DNA from: Treponema sp.
GTDB taxonomy: Bacteria; Spirochaetota; Spirochaetia; Treponematales; Breznakiellaceae
NCBI GenBank assembly: GCA_009787795.1
Contig: WQSP01000005.1
Coordinates: 1 to 33,543 of the forward strand
Length of the DNA stretch: 33,543 nucleotides
Reading direction: 5' to 3'
Each line of letters begins with the position of its first letter. Within the stretch, counting starts at the first letter, position 1. This document shows positions 1 to 8,702 of the stretch, piece by piece. The position numbers and the translations under genes are program-made. A model generated the notes under the pieces. That model did no database searches, was not told the origin of the DNA, and was given only the letters and a program-made list of their open reading frames with translations.

Positions 1-209
1 TCGCTTATAATGGCATCGGTAGTTGTATTATTTGCAGTAGCCTTAATACGCAGCCAGTCGGCAGAAAGACTGTCCACAAAAATGAGGGTGTTACCCTTTT
101 CCGCATGTCTTGCAAAAAAGCCGCTATTGCCGTTGCCGGACAGTCTTGGCGGATTTTTTGTATAGTGTTCATCCAGGGCGTCATATTCTTCATCTGTCAT
201 ATCAGGCAT
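1..209 (-). CDS. Antitoxin of a BrnT/BrnA-like type II TA pair (partial, runs off the window start)
   Basis: Minus frame from ATG at 209 reads MPDMTDEEYDALDEHYTKNPPRLSGNGNSGFFARHAEKGNTLIFVDSLSADWLRIKATANNTTTDAIISE and stays open to position 1; AGGAG lies just upstream. The supplied 5..193 ORF is a different frame. Confidence 0.6.
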   Translation of the reverse strand, partial: MPDMTDEEYDALDEHYTKNPPRLSGNGNSGFFARHAEKGNTLIFVDSLSADWLRIKATANNTTTDAIIS

Positions 210-218
210 ATTTTTCTC

Positions 219-470
219 CTAAATATTGAGCAATTTACGGTGCGCATTGGTACATCTCATCGCATGAAAGACCTTCACTGTTTGCTCGTCAATTACATTA
301 TACATTATCTCCAGCAAATTTGCATTGTTATCAAATCCTATCAACAGATGTTTGCCAGGATCGTCCTCTACAATATCATCATATTTCCAGTTCAATATGG
401 CGTGTCGAATATTTTCTTCGGTAATGTCATGTTTAAACGCAGACGGCACATATTTAACGACAACTTCCAT
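219..470 (-). CDS. BrnT-like toxin of a TA pair (small conserved protein, toxin first)
   Basis: MEVVVKYVPSAFKHDITEENIRHAILNWKYDDIVEDDPGKHLLIGFDNNANLLEIMYNVIDEQTVKVFHAM...; pattern KH-x-ITEE-x-IRHA ... LLIGFD ... NLLEIMY ... VFHAM. ATG at 470 preferred over the TTG at 494 used in the track. Confidence 0.6.
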   Translation of the reverse strand: MEVVVKYVPSAFKHDITEENIRHAILNWKYDDIVEDDPGKHLLIGFDNNANLLEIMYNVIDEQTVKVFHAMRCTNAHRKLLNI

Positions 471-484
471 GGAGTTAATATAGC

Positions 485-3400
485 ATGAAAACAAACAGGA
501 GACAAGGGAATAAGAATTTAACCACTATCATCACTTTATTCGTGGTAAATTTCTTTTTACTTACTTCCTGTCCCGAGGATATGCAATTCGGCGAAATGGT
601 TTTACCCGAAGGCCAAGGCTCTCTTTCTCTTTATATAGACGAGATTTCCTCTTCGCGCACAATTTTGCCGAAGAATACGGATTGGTCGTCTTTTTCTGGC
701 ACTTTTGAAATTGACATTACAGGTCAGCCTTTAATTACGCGTAACATTAACAATTTGTCAAGTCCCATTGTTCTGGATGCGGGAAATTATGATATTACGG
801 TAACGGCTTTGGACGGTACAGCCCCTTTCGCAAGAGGACAGATTAATATTACCGTTATCGCTGGAGAACCTTCTGCCCATATAATCAGGCTAAGGGCGAT
901 TTTCGAAGCGGGTGTGGCAGGGACATTTGGCTGGAACGTAACAATTCCCGCAGCAGCTACGGGGCAGATGCTCATAACCCGAATTGACGGCACTCCTGTT
1001 GGCGCTGAAGATCTTGCGCAGGGTGCAAACAGCGGAACAAGGGTTTTGGATTGTGACTATTACTTTGTAACCACTACCCTGAAAAAAACGGGACGCGTAG
1101 ATGTTATTCGCCGTGATGTTTTGCACATTTATCAAAACATGACAAGCGTATTTGCAATCGAGTTTGCAGACGCGCTGTTTAACAACAGTCTGCACTATGT
1201 TACATTTGATTTTAATTACGGCAGTTTAAGCGAGATGGAGCCTGTTATTCACGGCGAACCGATTGCAAAGCCTTCGCCCGATCCGCAAAGAAACGGTTAT
1301 GGATTTGCAGGCTGGTTCACCGAGGCTGCCGCGGTTAACGCGTTTAATTTCAGCCAGCTTGTTTTGAACGATATAACCCTGTACGCCTCCTGGATACCAA
1401 ACACCGCAAGCATTACGCTTACTGTGGCGCAGATAGAAAACGGCGACCCGATTTTCTCGGCGCCTGTTGTTGTTTCGCGTAACGGTATCGGCGTTCCCGC
1501 GGTTTTTAATGTCAATGTACCAAGCGCGGGCAATTATTCGCATTTTAAATGGGAGATTGCAGGCGTCGGTTTAATGCCCTCTTTTGTTTCCGAAGGCGCA
1601 TCCGCTTCCGCCTTTACGATAAACGGAGCGAATCCCAATTACGGCACTCTTGGCGGGCATGTATTAAAACTTACCGTAACACGAAACGGGATTTTGTATC
1701 AGGTGAATATTCCGTTTACGATTGTTGAAACAATACCGCCTGTAGAAGTCAGCACAAACGGAGTAATAACAGGGTACGCCGACCTTGCATCTGCGTTTGG
1801 TGCAATCGGAACGAATGCCGGTAACTATGTCATTACGCTTGGAGAAAACCAAACGATGACGGCAAACCGCACGATCAATTCCAACCAGCATATCACGATA
1901 ACAGGCAAAGACGAAATGCGGACGATTAACTGCAGTACTGCCGGAACAAATATTACCATGTTTTCGATAAACAGCAATGCAAGTCTTACGCTTGGAAACA
2001 ATGTCACCATTCAGGGAAGAACCGAAGCGGGAAGCGGCGATCTTGTCTTTACTTCTGCCGGTACTTTCAGAATGCTGGAAGGTTCAAGAATAACAGGGCA
2101 TCAAGTTAACAGCGCAACTTCGGCGGCAGTCTATGTTGGTACAAGCGGCCGTTTTGAGATGTCAGGCGGAAGCATTGACGGTAACAACAGTACAGTAACG
2201 GCAACATCAACAAACGCTGCAGGCGGCGTGATATTTACAGGTCTTTCAGGCGGCATATTCATTATGACAGGCGGCAGTATCACAGGCAATACACAAGGCC
2301 CGGAAGCGTCCGATATGTATCATGAAACTGTCGCCGCAGGCAGCTTTACCATGTCAGGTAGTGCCAGTATCGGCGCGCTAAAAATGAACGCTCCAAACTC
2401 AACCACAGGCGCAAGTGTGAATATCGGCGAGGGCTGGACAGGAAGCATAGACAGGCTGAACCTGCGAGGCACCATTGCAGATATCGCGGCAGTTTCACAA
2501 CGGTGGGATAACAGAATGCTTTTTAGCGGCATCAGCTCCGCCAAAGTTAACAGTATCGCTCTTGGGGAATTTATCAGCAGCGGCAATGATCGGCAGGCGA
2601 TTGTCTCGTTGTGTTTCATCGGCACATCGGGCAATGATTTGGGCAGATTGTTGGCATTCCCTGCAACAGCGGCTGTTACTGTCAGTGCAAACGGCGTAAC
2701 CTCAGGCTTCCTTAGTTTGACAGCCGCGTTTGCCTTTATCGGTTCGCAGGAAGGGGAATTCACCGTTACGCTGAGGGAAAACCAGACGATGACGGCAAAC
2801 CGCACAATCAATTTTAATCAGAATATAACGATAACAGGTTCAGGCGGCATGCGAACGATTGACGGCAGTACTATTGGAACCGCTGTTGTCATGTTTACAT
2901 TAAACTTTACCAGCGCAAGTCTTACGCTTGGAAATAACATCACCTTGCAGGGTAGAACCAACGCGGGTACGGCGGCTGTTGTCAATAATACAAACGGTAC
3001 GTTCAGAATGCTGGAAGGTTCAAGAATCACAGGACATGCAAGCAGCAGCGCAACCTCGGCGGCAGTCAACATAACAGGCGCAAGCTCTGTTTTTGAAATG
3101 TCAGGCGGAAGCATTGACGGCAATAACAATACTATTGGTGCAACAAACACAAACGCCACAGGCGGCGTGTATTTTACAGGCGGCACTTTTACCATGTCGG
3201 GCGGCAGTATAACAGGCAATACGCAAGGAACAGAAGCGTCCGACACATACCATGCGGTTACCACCGCCAACCGCTTTACCATGTCAGGCAATGCCAGTAT
3301 CGGCACACTTAAACTGAACGCGACAAGCACGACCGCAGGCGCAACTATGAGTATAGGCACAGGCTGGACGGGCAATATTACCACGCTAAATCTTCGCGGC

Positions 3401-4576
3401 GAAATAAACGCTATCGCAACGGCTTTGGGTTATTGGACAAACAGTACCAGAACAATTTTAAACGGCATCACCGCCGCACAGGTCGCAAGGATAGGTCTTG
3501 GCGAGTTTATCAGCAGCAACAATACACGGCAGACGATTACAGATACGCACATTATCGGCACAACAGGAACGGAATTGGGTGTGCTGGTTGAGAGACCCAT
3601 CATTCCCGGTTCCGGCACACCGGCAGACCCATTCAACATTTACAACGAGACAGAACTTCGCGCAGTTGGGCGCGGAACATACAACGGCATGAGCTGGTCG
3701 ACTTCGGCTCATTACCGTTTAATGAATAACATTACATTGACCGGCGGCAACTGGACACGCATTGGCGACATAGCAACAGGTTTCTCGGGAACATTTAACG
3801 GCAACGGAAAAACGATCGCCGGAATGACAGTTGCGGAAAGCTCAACAGCATATCAAGGTATGTTCTGTTTTATAAGCCCTGAAGGAGTTGTAAGAAATCT
3901 TGGGTTGGTGAATGTCAATATTACAGGCTTCAGAAATGTTGGCGGTATTGCAGGAGACAATGAGGGAACAATCGAAAACTGTTTTGTAACAGGCAGTATA
4001 ACCGGAACCGAAACCCAAATCGGCGGTATTGCCGGATACAACTTAGCGAGCGGCACCATTCAAAATTGTTATGTAATTGCCAACATTACAGGAGCAAATG
4101 ATTTGGGCGGTATTACCGGATATGCTTCTTTAGGCATAATACGAAATTGTTATGTTGCCGGAACCATTACAGGCGGCGTTACCAGTAATACTTTTGGTGT
4201 TGGCGGAATTTCCGGTTCCAATGCAATGTCAGTACAAAACACTGTCACATTACTTCAAAGCATAACAGTAACAAGCGGAACAGGTTACAACAAAATTACC
4301 GGCGTTAATTTAACTGGCGGCTCACTTGCAAATAAACGCGCATGGAGCGGCACGGTACTCTCTCCTGTAAAAACCGCTACAAGCAATTTAACAGGCGTTA
4401 ACGGTTTGGACGTAACTGCTGCCGTTTTAAAAACACAAGCCGCATGGCAAGCATCAGGCGCGGCTTTCAGCTTCGGCACAAGCGACGCTTCGCCCTGGGT
4501 CTGGCAGGACGGTAAGATGCCGCGTCTGCATTGGGAAACAGGCAGCAGGGATTGGCCTGCGTATTTTACGGATTAG
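485..4576 (+). CDS. Giant surface lipoprotein/adhesin: lipobox (LLTSC), Flg_new/InlB-type repeat, two beta-helix-like modules, GLUG-like C-terminal repeats
   Basis: 1363-aa ORF; signal peptide MKTNRRQGNKNLTTIITLFVVNFFLLTSC; YVTFDFNYGSLSEMEPV...GFAGWFTEAAAVNAFNFSQLVLNDITLYASW; repeated MSGGSI-GN / LEGSRITGH; GGIAGDNEGTIENCFVTGSITG. Confidence 0.85.
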   Translation: MKTNRRQGNKNLTTIITLFVVNFFLLTSCPEDMQFGEMVLPEGQGSLSLYIDEISSSRTILPKNTDWSSFSGTFEIDITGQPLITRNINNLSSPIVLDAGNYDITVTALDGTAPFARGQINITVIAGEPSAHIIRLRAIFEAGVAGTFGWNVTIPAAATGQMLITRIDGTPVGAEDLAQGANSGTRVLDCDYYFVTTTLKKTGRVDVIRRDVLHIYQNMTSVFAIEFADALFNNSLHYVTFDFNYGSLSEMEPVIHGEPIAKPSPDPQRNGYGFAGWFTEAAAVNAFNFSQLVLNDITLYASWIPNTASITLTVAQIENGDPIFSAPVVVSRNGIGVPAVFNVNVPSAGNYSHFKWEIAGVGLMPSFVSEGASASAFTINGANPNYGTLGGHVLKLTVTRNGILYQVNIPFTIVETIPPVEVSTNGVITGYADLASAFGAIGTNAGNYVITLGENQTMTANRTINSNQHITITGKDEMRTINCSTAGTNITMFSINSNASLTLGNNVTIQGRTEAGSGDLVFTSAGTFRMLEGSRITGHQVNSATSAAVYVGTSGRFEMSGGSIDGNNSTVTATSTNAAGGVIFTGLSGGIFIMTGGSITGNTQGPEASDMYHETVAAGSFTMSGSASIGALKMNAPNSTTGASVNIGEGWTGSIDRLNLRGTIADIAAVSQRWDNRMLFSGISSAKVNSIALGEFISSGNDRQAIVSLCFIGTSGNDLGRLLAFPATAAVTVSANGVTSGFLSLTAAFAFIGSQEGEFTVTLRENQTMTANRTINFNQNITITGSGGMRTIDGSTIGTAVVMFTLNFTSASLTLGNNITLQGRTNAGTAAVVNNTNGTFRMLEGSRITGHASSSATSAAVNITGASSVFEMSGGSIDGNNNTIGATNTNATGGVYFTGGTFTMSGGSITGNTQGTEASDTYHAVTTANRFTMSGNASIGTLKLNATSTTAGATMSIGTGWTGNITTLNLRGEINAIATALGYWTNSTRTILNGITAAQVARIGLGEFISSNNTRQTITDTHIIGTTGTELGVLVERPIIPGSGTPADPFNIYNETELRAVGRGTYNGMSWSTSAHYRLMNNITLTGGNWTRIGDIATGFSGTFNGNGKTIAGMTVAESSTAYQGMFCFISPEGVVRNLGLVNVNITGFRNVGGIAGDNEGTIENCFVTGSITGTETQIGGIAGYNLASGTIQNCYVIANITGANDLGGITGYASLGIIRNCYVAGTITGGVTSNTFGVGGISGSNAMSVQNTVTLLQSITVTSGTGYNKITGVNLTGGSLANKRAWSGTVLSPVKTATSNLTGVNGLDVTAAVLKTQAAWQASGAAFSFGTSDASPWVWQDGKMPRLHWETGSRDWPAYFTD
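512..552. repeat. Degenerate copy of a dispersed palindromic repeat inside the lipoprotein 1 signal peptide
   Basis: Inverted repeat aatttaaccac (515-525) / gtggtaaatt (542-551), one bulge; shares 'aagaattt(a)accac' with copies at 4600 and 11771. Confidence 0.5.
1192..1395 (+). repeat. Flg_new/InlB B-repeat-like domain in lipoprotein 1
   Basis: YVTFDFNYGS...GFAGWFTE...DITLYASW pattern. Confidence 0.7.
1738..2655 (+). repeat. Beta-helix module 1 (copy 1 of 4 across the two lipoproteins)
   Basis: Begins VEVSTNGVITGYADLASAFGAIGTNAGNYVITLGENQTMTANRTI, ends ...LGEFISSGNDRQAI...; same scaffold in four copies. Boundaries approximate. Confidence 0.8.
2670..3595 (+). repeat. Beta-helix module 2 (copy 2 of 4)
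   Basis: VTVSANGVTSGFLSLTAAFAFIGSQEGEFTVTLRENQTMTANRTI ... LGEFISSNNTRQTI. Boundaries approximate. Confidence 0.8.
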
Positions 4577-4586
4577 GGGAAAAGGG

Positions 4587-7500
4587 ATGAAGGGATTGAA
4601 GAATTTTACCACTAACTCGAACCACGAACCCGCGAAAAGAAATCGAACAGCAAGTTTGTGTTTGTTTGTGTGGTTCGTGGCTACTCTATTTCTCTTTGCT
4701 TCCTGTACTGAGCCTTTTACTGCCTGGAATATCGATCTCCCCGAAGGCAAAGGTTCTTTCTCGCTTTCGCTTTCTTCTGCGCGTACAATTTTACCGACCG
4801 CTCCCCTATTGGACGATTTTGCAAATTACACGCTTGCCTTTGTCGCGACAACAGGCGGCGAAGACGAAACCGTAAACAGAACAAACGCGACGCTTTTAAG
4901 CGATCCCATAATATTATATGCAGGGACTTATACTCTTACCGTTACAGCTTACAAGGCCGGAGATTTGATTGCCGCACGGGGAACGACAACCGGCATTGTG
5001 ATTACCCCGGGGCAAAACAATACGGCGAGCGTTACGCTTCATGCCCTTTTGGATGAACCGAACACAGAAGGAACATTCAAATGGAACATCACTCTTAACA
5101 CATCGCCTGTTACGGTAACTTTGGCAACAATGAAAATTTATAATTCGGACGGCACACAACAGGGAGCAAATGCAAATCTTTCCGCCTCGGGAACAAGCTC
5201 GGGCGAGAGAGCGCTTGCTTCGGGAATGTATACAGTTTCTTTCTATCTTGAGGGAACGGAGGAAGGCGAAAATAAAAGCGTAAAGTGGGACGAGCTTCTT
5301 TATGTATACGCAACTCTGGAAAGCGGTTTTGCCTATACCTTTACGGATGAACACTTTAAAAAAATCAATTGGAAAGTTACTCTCGACAATAATTTTGAAG
5401 GCGGCGGCAGCGTTACGCAATCTGTAATGCACGGCGGCACAATTTCGCGTCCATCGCCTGATCCGGCAAGATCCAAATATGACTTTATTGACTGGTATAC
5501 AACCAACGCCGCATTTACAACTCCTTATGATTTTGCCTCGCCTGTAACGAATGACTTAACCCTTTTCGCAAGATGGGAACTTACACCCGTTGTTACGGTA
5601 ACTGTTGACGGCGTAACCTCAGGCTACAATGACCTCGCCGCCGCGCTTGCATTTATCGGCACTCAGGCAGGGAACTTCACAGTAACGCTGAGAGAAGACC
5701 AGACGATGTCGGTAAACCGCACGATTGTCGCCAGTCAGAATATAACGATAACAGGTTCGGACGGGATGCGCACAATTAACGGCAACAATCTCCCCGCAAT
5801 TGCCATTATGTTTACAATAGGCAATGCCGGCGCAAGCCTGACGCTTGGCGAAAACATCACCGTACTGGGAAGAACCTCGGGGGGAGCGGGAGCTCTTGTG
5901 AGTGTGTCCGACGGCGGTACGTTTACCATGCAGGAAAATTCAAGAATACAAGGGCATAATATAAACAATACAGGATCAGGAGCTGTTCTTATAGGGAACG
6001 GCGGCACATTTAACATGATGGATAATTCCGTAATAACAGGCGTTATCGTTTCTACCGCTACAAGCGCCGCTGTTTGCCAGATCAACGCCAACACAACCTT
6101 CAATATGCACGGCGGACAAATCACCGCAAACAGCAATTCCATAACGGTGGCAACAACATCTGCGTCAGGCGGCGTATTTTTGACCAACGGTATTTTTAAC
6201 ATGACAGGCGGCAGTATTTCAGGCAATACGCATGTTGGAGAAGCCTCCGATGTGTACCATGCCATTACCGCCGCAGGCAGCTTTACCATGTCGGGCAATG
6301 CGCAAATCGGCGCGCTCAAACTGAACGCGACAAGCGAAACCGAAGGCACAAACATTACAATCGGAGCAGGCGGCTGGACAGGCAGTATTGAAACGCTTAA
6401 CTTGCGCGGCAACATTGCCGCTATCGCAACGGCTTCTGGTTATTGGACCGGTACCAGAGCAATTTTCAATGACATAAACTTTGCACAGATTAATAATATC
6501 GGGCTTGGAGAATTTATCAGCAGCAATAACGCGCGGCAGGCGATAGGCCCTGTTTACAGAATCGGCACTGAGGGCGCGAGTTTGGGAAGATTGGTTATAG
6601 ACGCGAATTTTGCGCCTGTAACCGTTACGGAAAACGGCGCGGGCACAGGTTATCTCAACCTTGCCGCCGCGTTTACCGCAATCGGCACGCAGGCAGGGAA
6701 CTTCACCATTACGCTGAGAGAAGACCAAACGATTACGGCAGAGCGCTCAATCAGAGCAGGTCAAAATATAACGATAGAGGGCTCAGGCGGGATACGAACG
6801 ATTTTCGGCAACACTCCTTCCATAGACAGTATTCATATATTTGCGATAGGCAATGCCGACGCATGCCTTACACTGGGCAATAATGTTACCATACAGGGAA
6901 GAACCCAGCCTGCCGCTGGAGCTGTTATCAATAATACAAACGGCACGTTCAGAATGCTTCCCGGTTCAAGGATTACAGGACATCGAAGCAACGGCGGAAC
7001 CTCGGCGGCAGTTAATATAATCGGCGCAAACTCTGTTTTTGAAATGTCAGGCGGAAATATAGACGGTAACAATACTTCTATACCGTTTGCTACAACAACT
7101 GCCTCAGCGGGCGTGTATTTTACAAACGGGACTTTCATTATGACGGGCGGCAGCATTACGGGCAATACGCAAGGGGGAACGGATGCCTCCGATGTATATT
7201 TTGGACCAACCGTTGCCGCAAATTATAACACCGCCAGTTTGCAAATATCCGGCTCTGCCAATATCGGCGCGCTCAAACTGAACGCAAACAGCACAACCGC
7301 AGGCGCGACTGTAAGTATAGGCACAGGCTGGACGGGCAGTATTACCACGCTCAACCTGCGGGGGGACCAGATCGCTATCGCAACGATTATGGGTTATTGG
7401 ACCGGCAGTGACAGAATCATTTTTAACGGCATCACCGCCGCGCAGGTCGCAAGAATAGGGCTTGGAGAATTTATCAGCAGCAATAATGCAAGGCAGACGA

Positions 7501-8603
7501 TTGGCCCCGATTACATGATCGGCACAACTGCGCCGGATTTGGGCAGGCTGATTGTAAGACCTGACGGCACAGCGGCGGCCCCATTCCTAATTTACAACGA
7601 GACAGACCTGCGGGCAGTCGGGAATGGAACATACAACAACATGAACTGGTCTCTTTCTGCGCATTACCGGTTGGTAAACAATATTACATTGACGAGCGGC
7701 AACTGGACACCGATTGGAAATACAGACAATCACTTTACAGGTTCCTTTGACGGAGACTCAAAAACAATTTCAAACTTGACTATAACGGCAACAACAAATA
7801 ATCAGGGAATGTTTGGGGTTATCGGTGTAGGCGGAGCGGTAAGAAATCTAGGTCTTGATATGAATATAACAGTAACCGGAACCGGCATTACTCATGCAGG
7901 CGGCATTGCAGGTATGAACGGAGGCATAGTCGAAAACTGTTATACAACAGGAAGCATTAATGGCGTTAGACGTGTCGGCGGTATTGTGGGTCAAAACGGT
8001 TTGGAAAATCAGGCAGGACCGGGAGCCGCAGTCAGATTGTCCCATTCAACGGCGGCAGTAACGGCAAGCGAAATAGTGGCAGGCGGTGTTGTAGGACGAA
8101 ATGTTTTTTACGGCGTAATAGAAAACTGTTATTCAACTGGCAATGTCACCGCCAATTTTACGGGAGCGGATGTAAGGGCAGGCGGCATAGTGGGTTACAG
8201 CGGTAACGGTTCTGATATCAATATTGGAGGATCTGTCAGGTTTTGTTATGCCACAGGAAATGTCAGCACGCCGAATGCCACAGGTACAGGATGGGCGGGC
8301 GGCATCGCAGGTGATTTTACAAGAAGCACAGCAGAAGGCAATGTGGCATTAAATCAATCCGTAACCGGTGTTCCCGGCAATCGTGTTTTCGGTACTTTTC
8401 ACGCAAACAGCGTAGCTTCCAATAATTTTGCCCGCGCGGCAATGTCGGTAAACGGAGCAACGGTAACAACAGGAACAGGCGAAGCAACTGCTCATGGTGA
8501 AAATGTCGCGGCAGCCCAATGGACTAGCGTACAATGGTGGCGCGATCGCGGCTTTACCGCTACGGCATGGCCCGAAAGCAGACTGCCTTTGACACTGCCG
8601 TGA
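4587..8603 (+). CDS. Second giant surface lipoprotein/adhesin, paralog of 485..4576
   Basis: 1338-aa ORF starting 10 nt after the previous stop; lipobox LFASC; same domain order (Flg_new, two beta-helix modules, GLUG-like repeats). Confidence 0.85.
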   Translation: MKGLKNFTTNSNHEPAKRNRTASLCLFVWFVATLFLFASCTEPFTAWNIDLPEGKGSFSLSLSSARTILPTAPLLDDFANYTLAFVATTGGEDETVNRTNATLLSDPIILYAGTYTLTVTAYKAGDLIAARGTTTGIVITPGQNNTASVTLHALLDEPNTEGTFKWNITLNTSPVTVTLATMKIYNSDGTQQGANANLSASGTSSGERALASGMYTVSFYLEGTEEGENKSVKWDELLYVYATLESGFAYTFTDEHFKKINWKVTLDNNFEGGGSVTQSVMHGGTISRPSPDPARSKYDFIDWYTTNAAFTTPYDFASPVTNDLTLFARWELTPVVTVTVDGVTSGYNDLAAALAFIGTQAGNFTVTLREDQTMSVNRTIVASQNITITGSDGMRTINGNNLPAIAIMFTIGNAGASLTLGENITVLGRTSGGAGALVSVSDGGTFTMQENSRIQGHNINNTGSGAVLIGNGGTFNMMDNSVITGVIVSTATSAAVCQINANTTFNMHGGQITANSNSITVATTSASGGVFLTNGIFNMTGGSISGNTHVGEASDVYHAITAAGSFTMSGNAQIGALKLNATSETEGTNITIGAGGWTGSIETLNLRGNIAAIATASGYWTGTRAIFNDINFAQINNIGLGEFISSNNARQAIGPVYRIGTEGASLGRLVIDANFAPVTVTENGAGTGYLNLAAAFTAIGTQAGNFTITLREDQTITAERSIRAGQNITIEGSGGIRTIFGNTPSIDSIHIFAIGNADACLTLGNNVTIQGRTQPAAGAVINNTNGTFRMLPGSRITGHRSNGGTSAAVNIIGANSVFEMSGGNIDGNNTSIPFATTTASAGVYFTNGTFIMTGGSITGNTQGGTDASDVYFGPTVAANYNTASLQISGSANIGALKLNANSTTAGATVSIGTGWTGSITTLNLRGDQIAIATIMGYWTGSDRIIFNGITAAQVARIGLGEFISSNNARQTIGPDYMIGTTAPDLGRLIVRPDGTAAAPFLIYNETDLRAVGNGTYNNMNWSLSAHYRLVNNITLTSGNWTPIGNTDNHFTGSFDGDSKTISNLTITATTNNQGMFGVIGVGGAVRNLGLDMNITVTGTGITHAGGIAGMNGGIVENCYTTGSINGVRRVGGIVGQNGLENQAGPGAAVRLSHSTAAVTASEIVAGGVVGRNVFYGVIENCYSTGNVTANFTGADVRAGGIVGYSGNGSDINIGGSVRFCYATGNVSTPNATGTGWAGGIAGDFTRSTAEGNVALNQSVTGVPGNRVFGTFHANSVASNNFARAAMSVNGATVTTGTGEATAHGENVAAAQWTSVQWWRDRGFTATAWPESRLPLTLP
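4600..4685. repeat. Dispersed palindromic repeat copy inside the lipoprotein 2 signal peptide
   Basis: gaattttaccac lead, then ccacgaacc (4622-4630) / ggttcgtgg (4672-4680), a perfect 9-bp inverted repeat. Confidence 0.7.
5368..5580 (+). repeat. Flg_new/InlB B-repeat-like domain in lipoprotein 2
   Basis: WKVTLDNNFEGGGSVTQSVMHGG...KYDFIDWYTTNAAFTTPYDFASPVTNDLTLFARW. Confidence 0.7.
5587..6590 (+). repeat. Beta-helix module 3 (copy 3 of 4)
   Basis: VTVTVDGVTSGYNDLAAALAFIGTQAGNFTVTLREDQTMSVNRTI ... LGEFISSNNARQAI. Boundaries approximate. Confidence 0.8.
6613..7555 (+). repeat. Beta-helix module 4 (copy 4 of 4)
   Basis: VTVTENGAGTGYLNLAAAFTAIGTQAGNFTITLREDQTITAERSI ... LGEFISSNNARQTI. Boundaries approximate. 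Confidence 0.8.
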
Positions 8604-8615
8604 TATTTACTGCCT

Positions 8616-8657
8616 GCATTTAGCGCTGTTTGGCGTGCATTCTGCGCTGTTTTGCCA
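8616..8657 (+). repeat. Two imperfect 21-bp direct repeats
   Basis: gcatttagcgctgtttggcgt (8616-8636) followed directly by gcattctgcgctgttttgcca (8637-8657). Confidence 0.7.
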
Positions 8658-8689
8658 TAAGTTACTTTTAATCGGGTTAAATGATAAAT

Positions 8690-8695
8690 TATAAT
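8690..8695 (+). promoter_or_regulatory. -10 box TATAAT for the CNB-domain gene
   Basis: TATAAT 7 nt upstream of ATG 8703; no SD; -35 not clear. Confidence 0.5.
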
Positions 8696-8702
8696 TTATA
8701 CA

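Noticed and set aside
105-488. 127-aa plus-strand ORF
   Set aside because: Entirely antisense to the better supported TA genes; no RBS or family resemblance.
2320-6415. Long minus-strand ORFs within the lipoproteins (2320..2811, 2818..3384, 5735..6415)
   Set aside because: Antisense to repeat-rich coding DNA; low-complexity hydrophobic translations that mirror the repeats.
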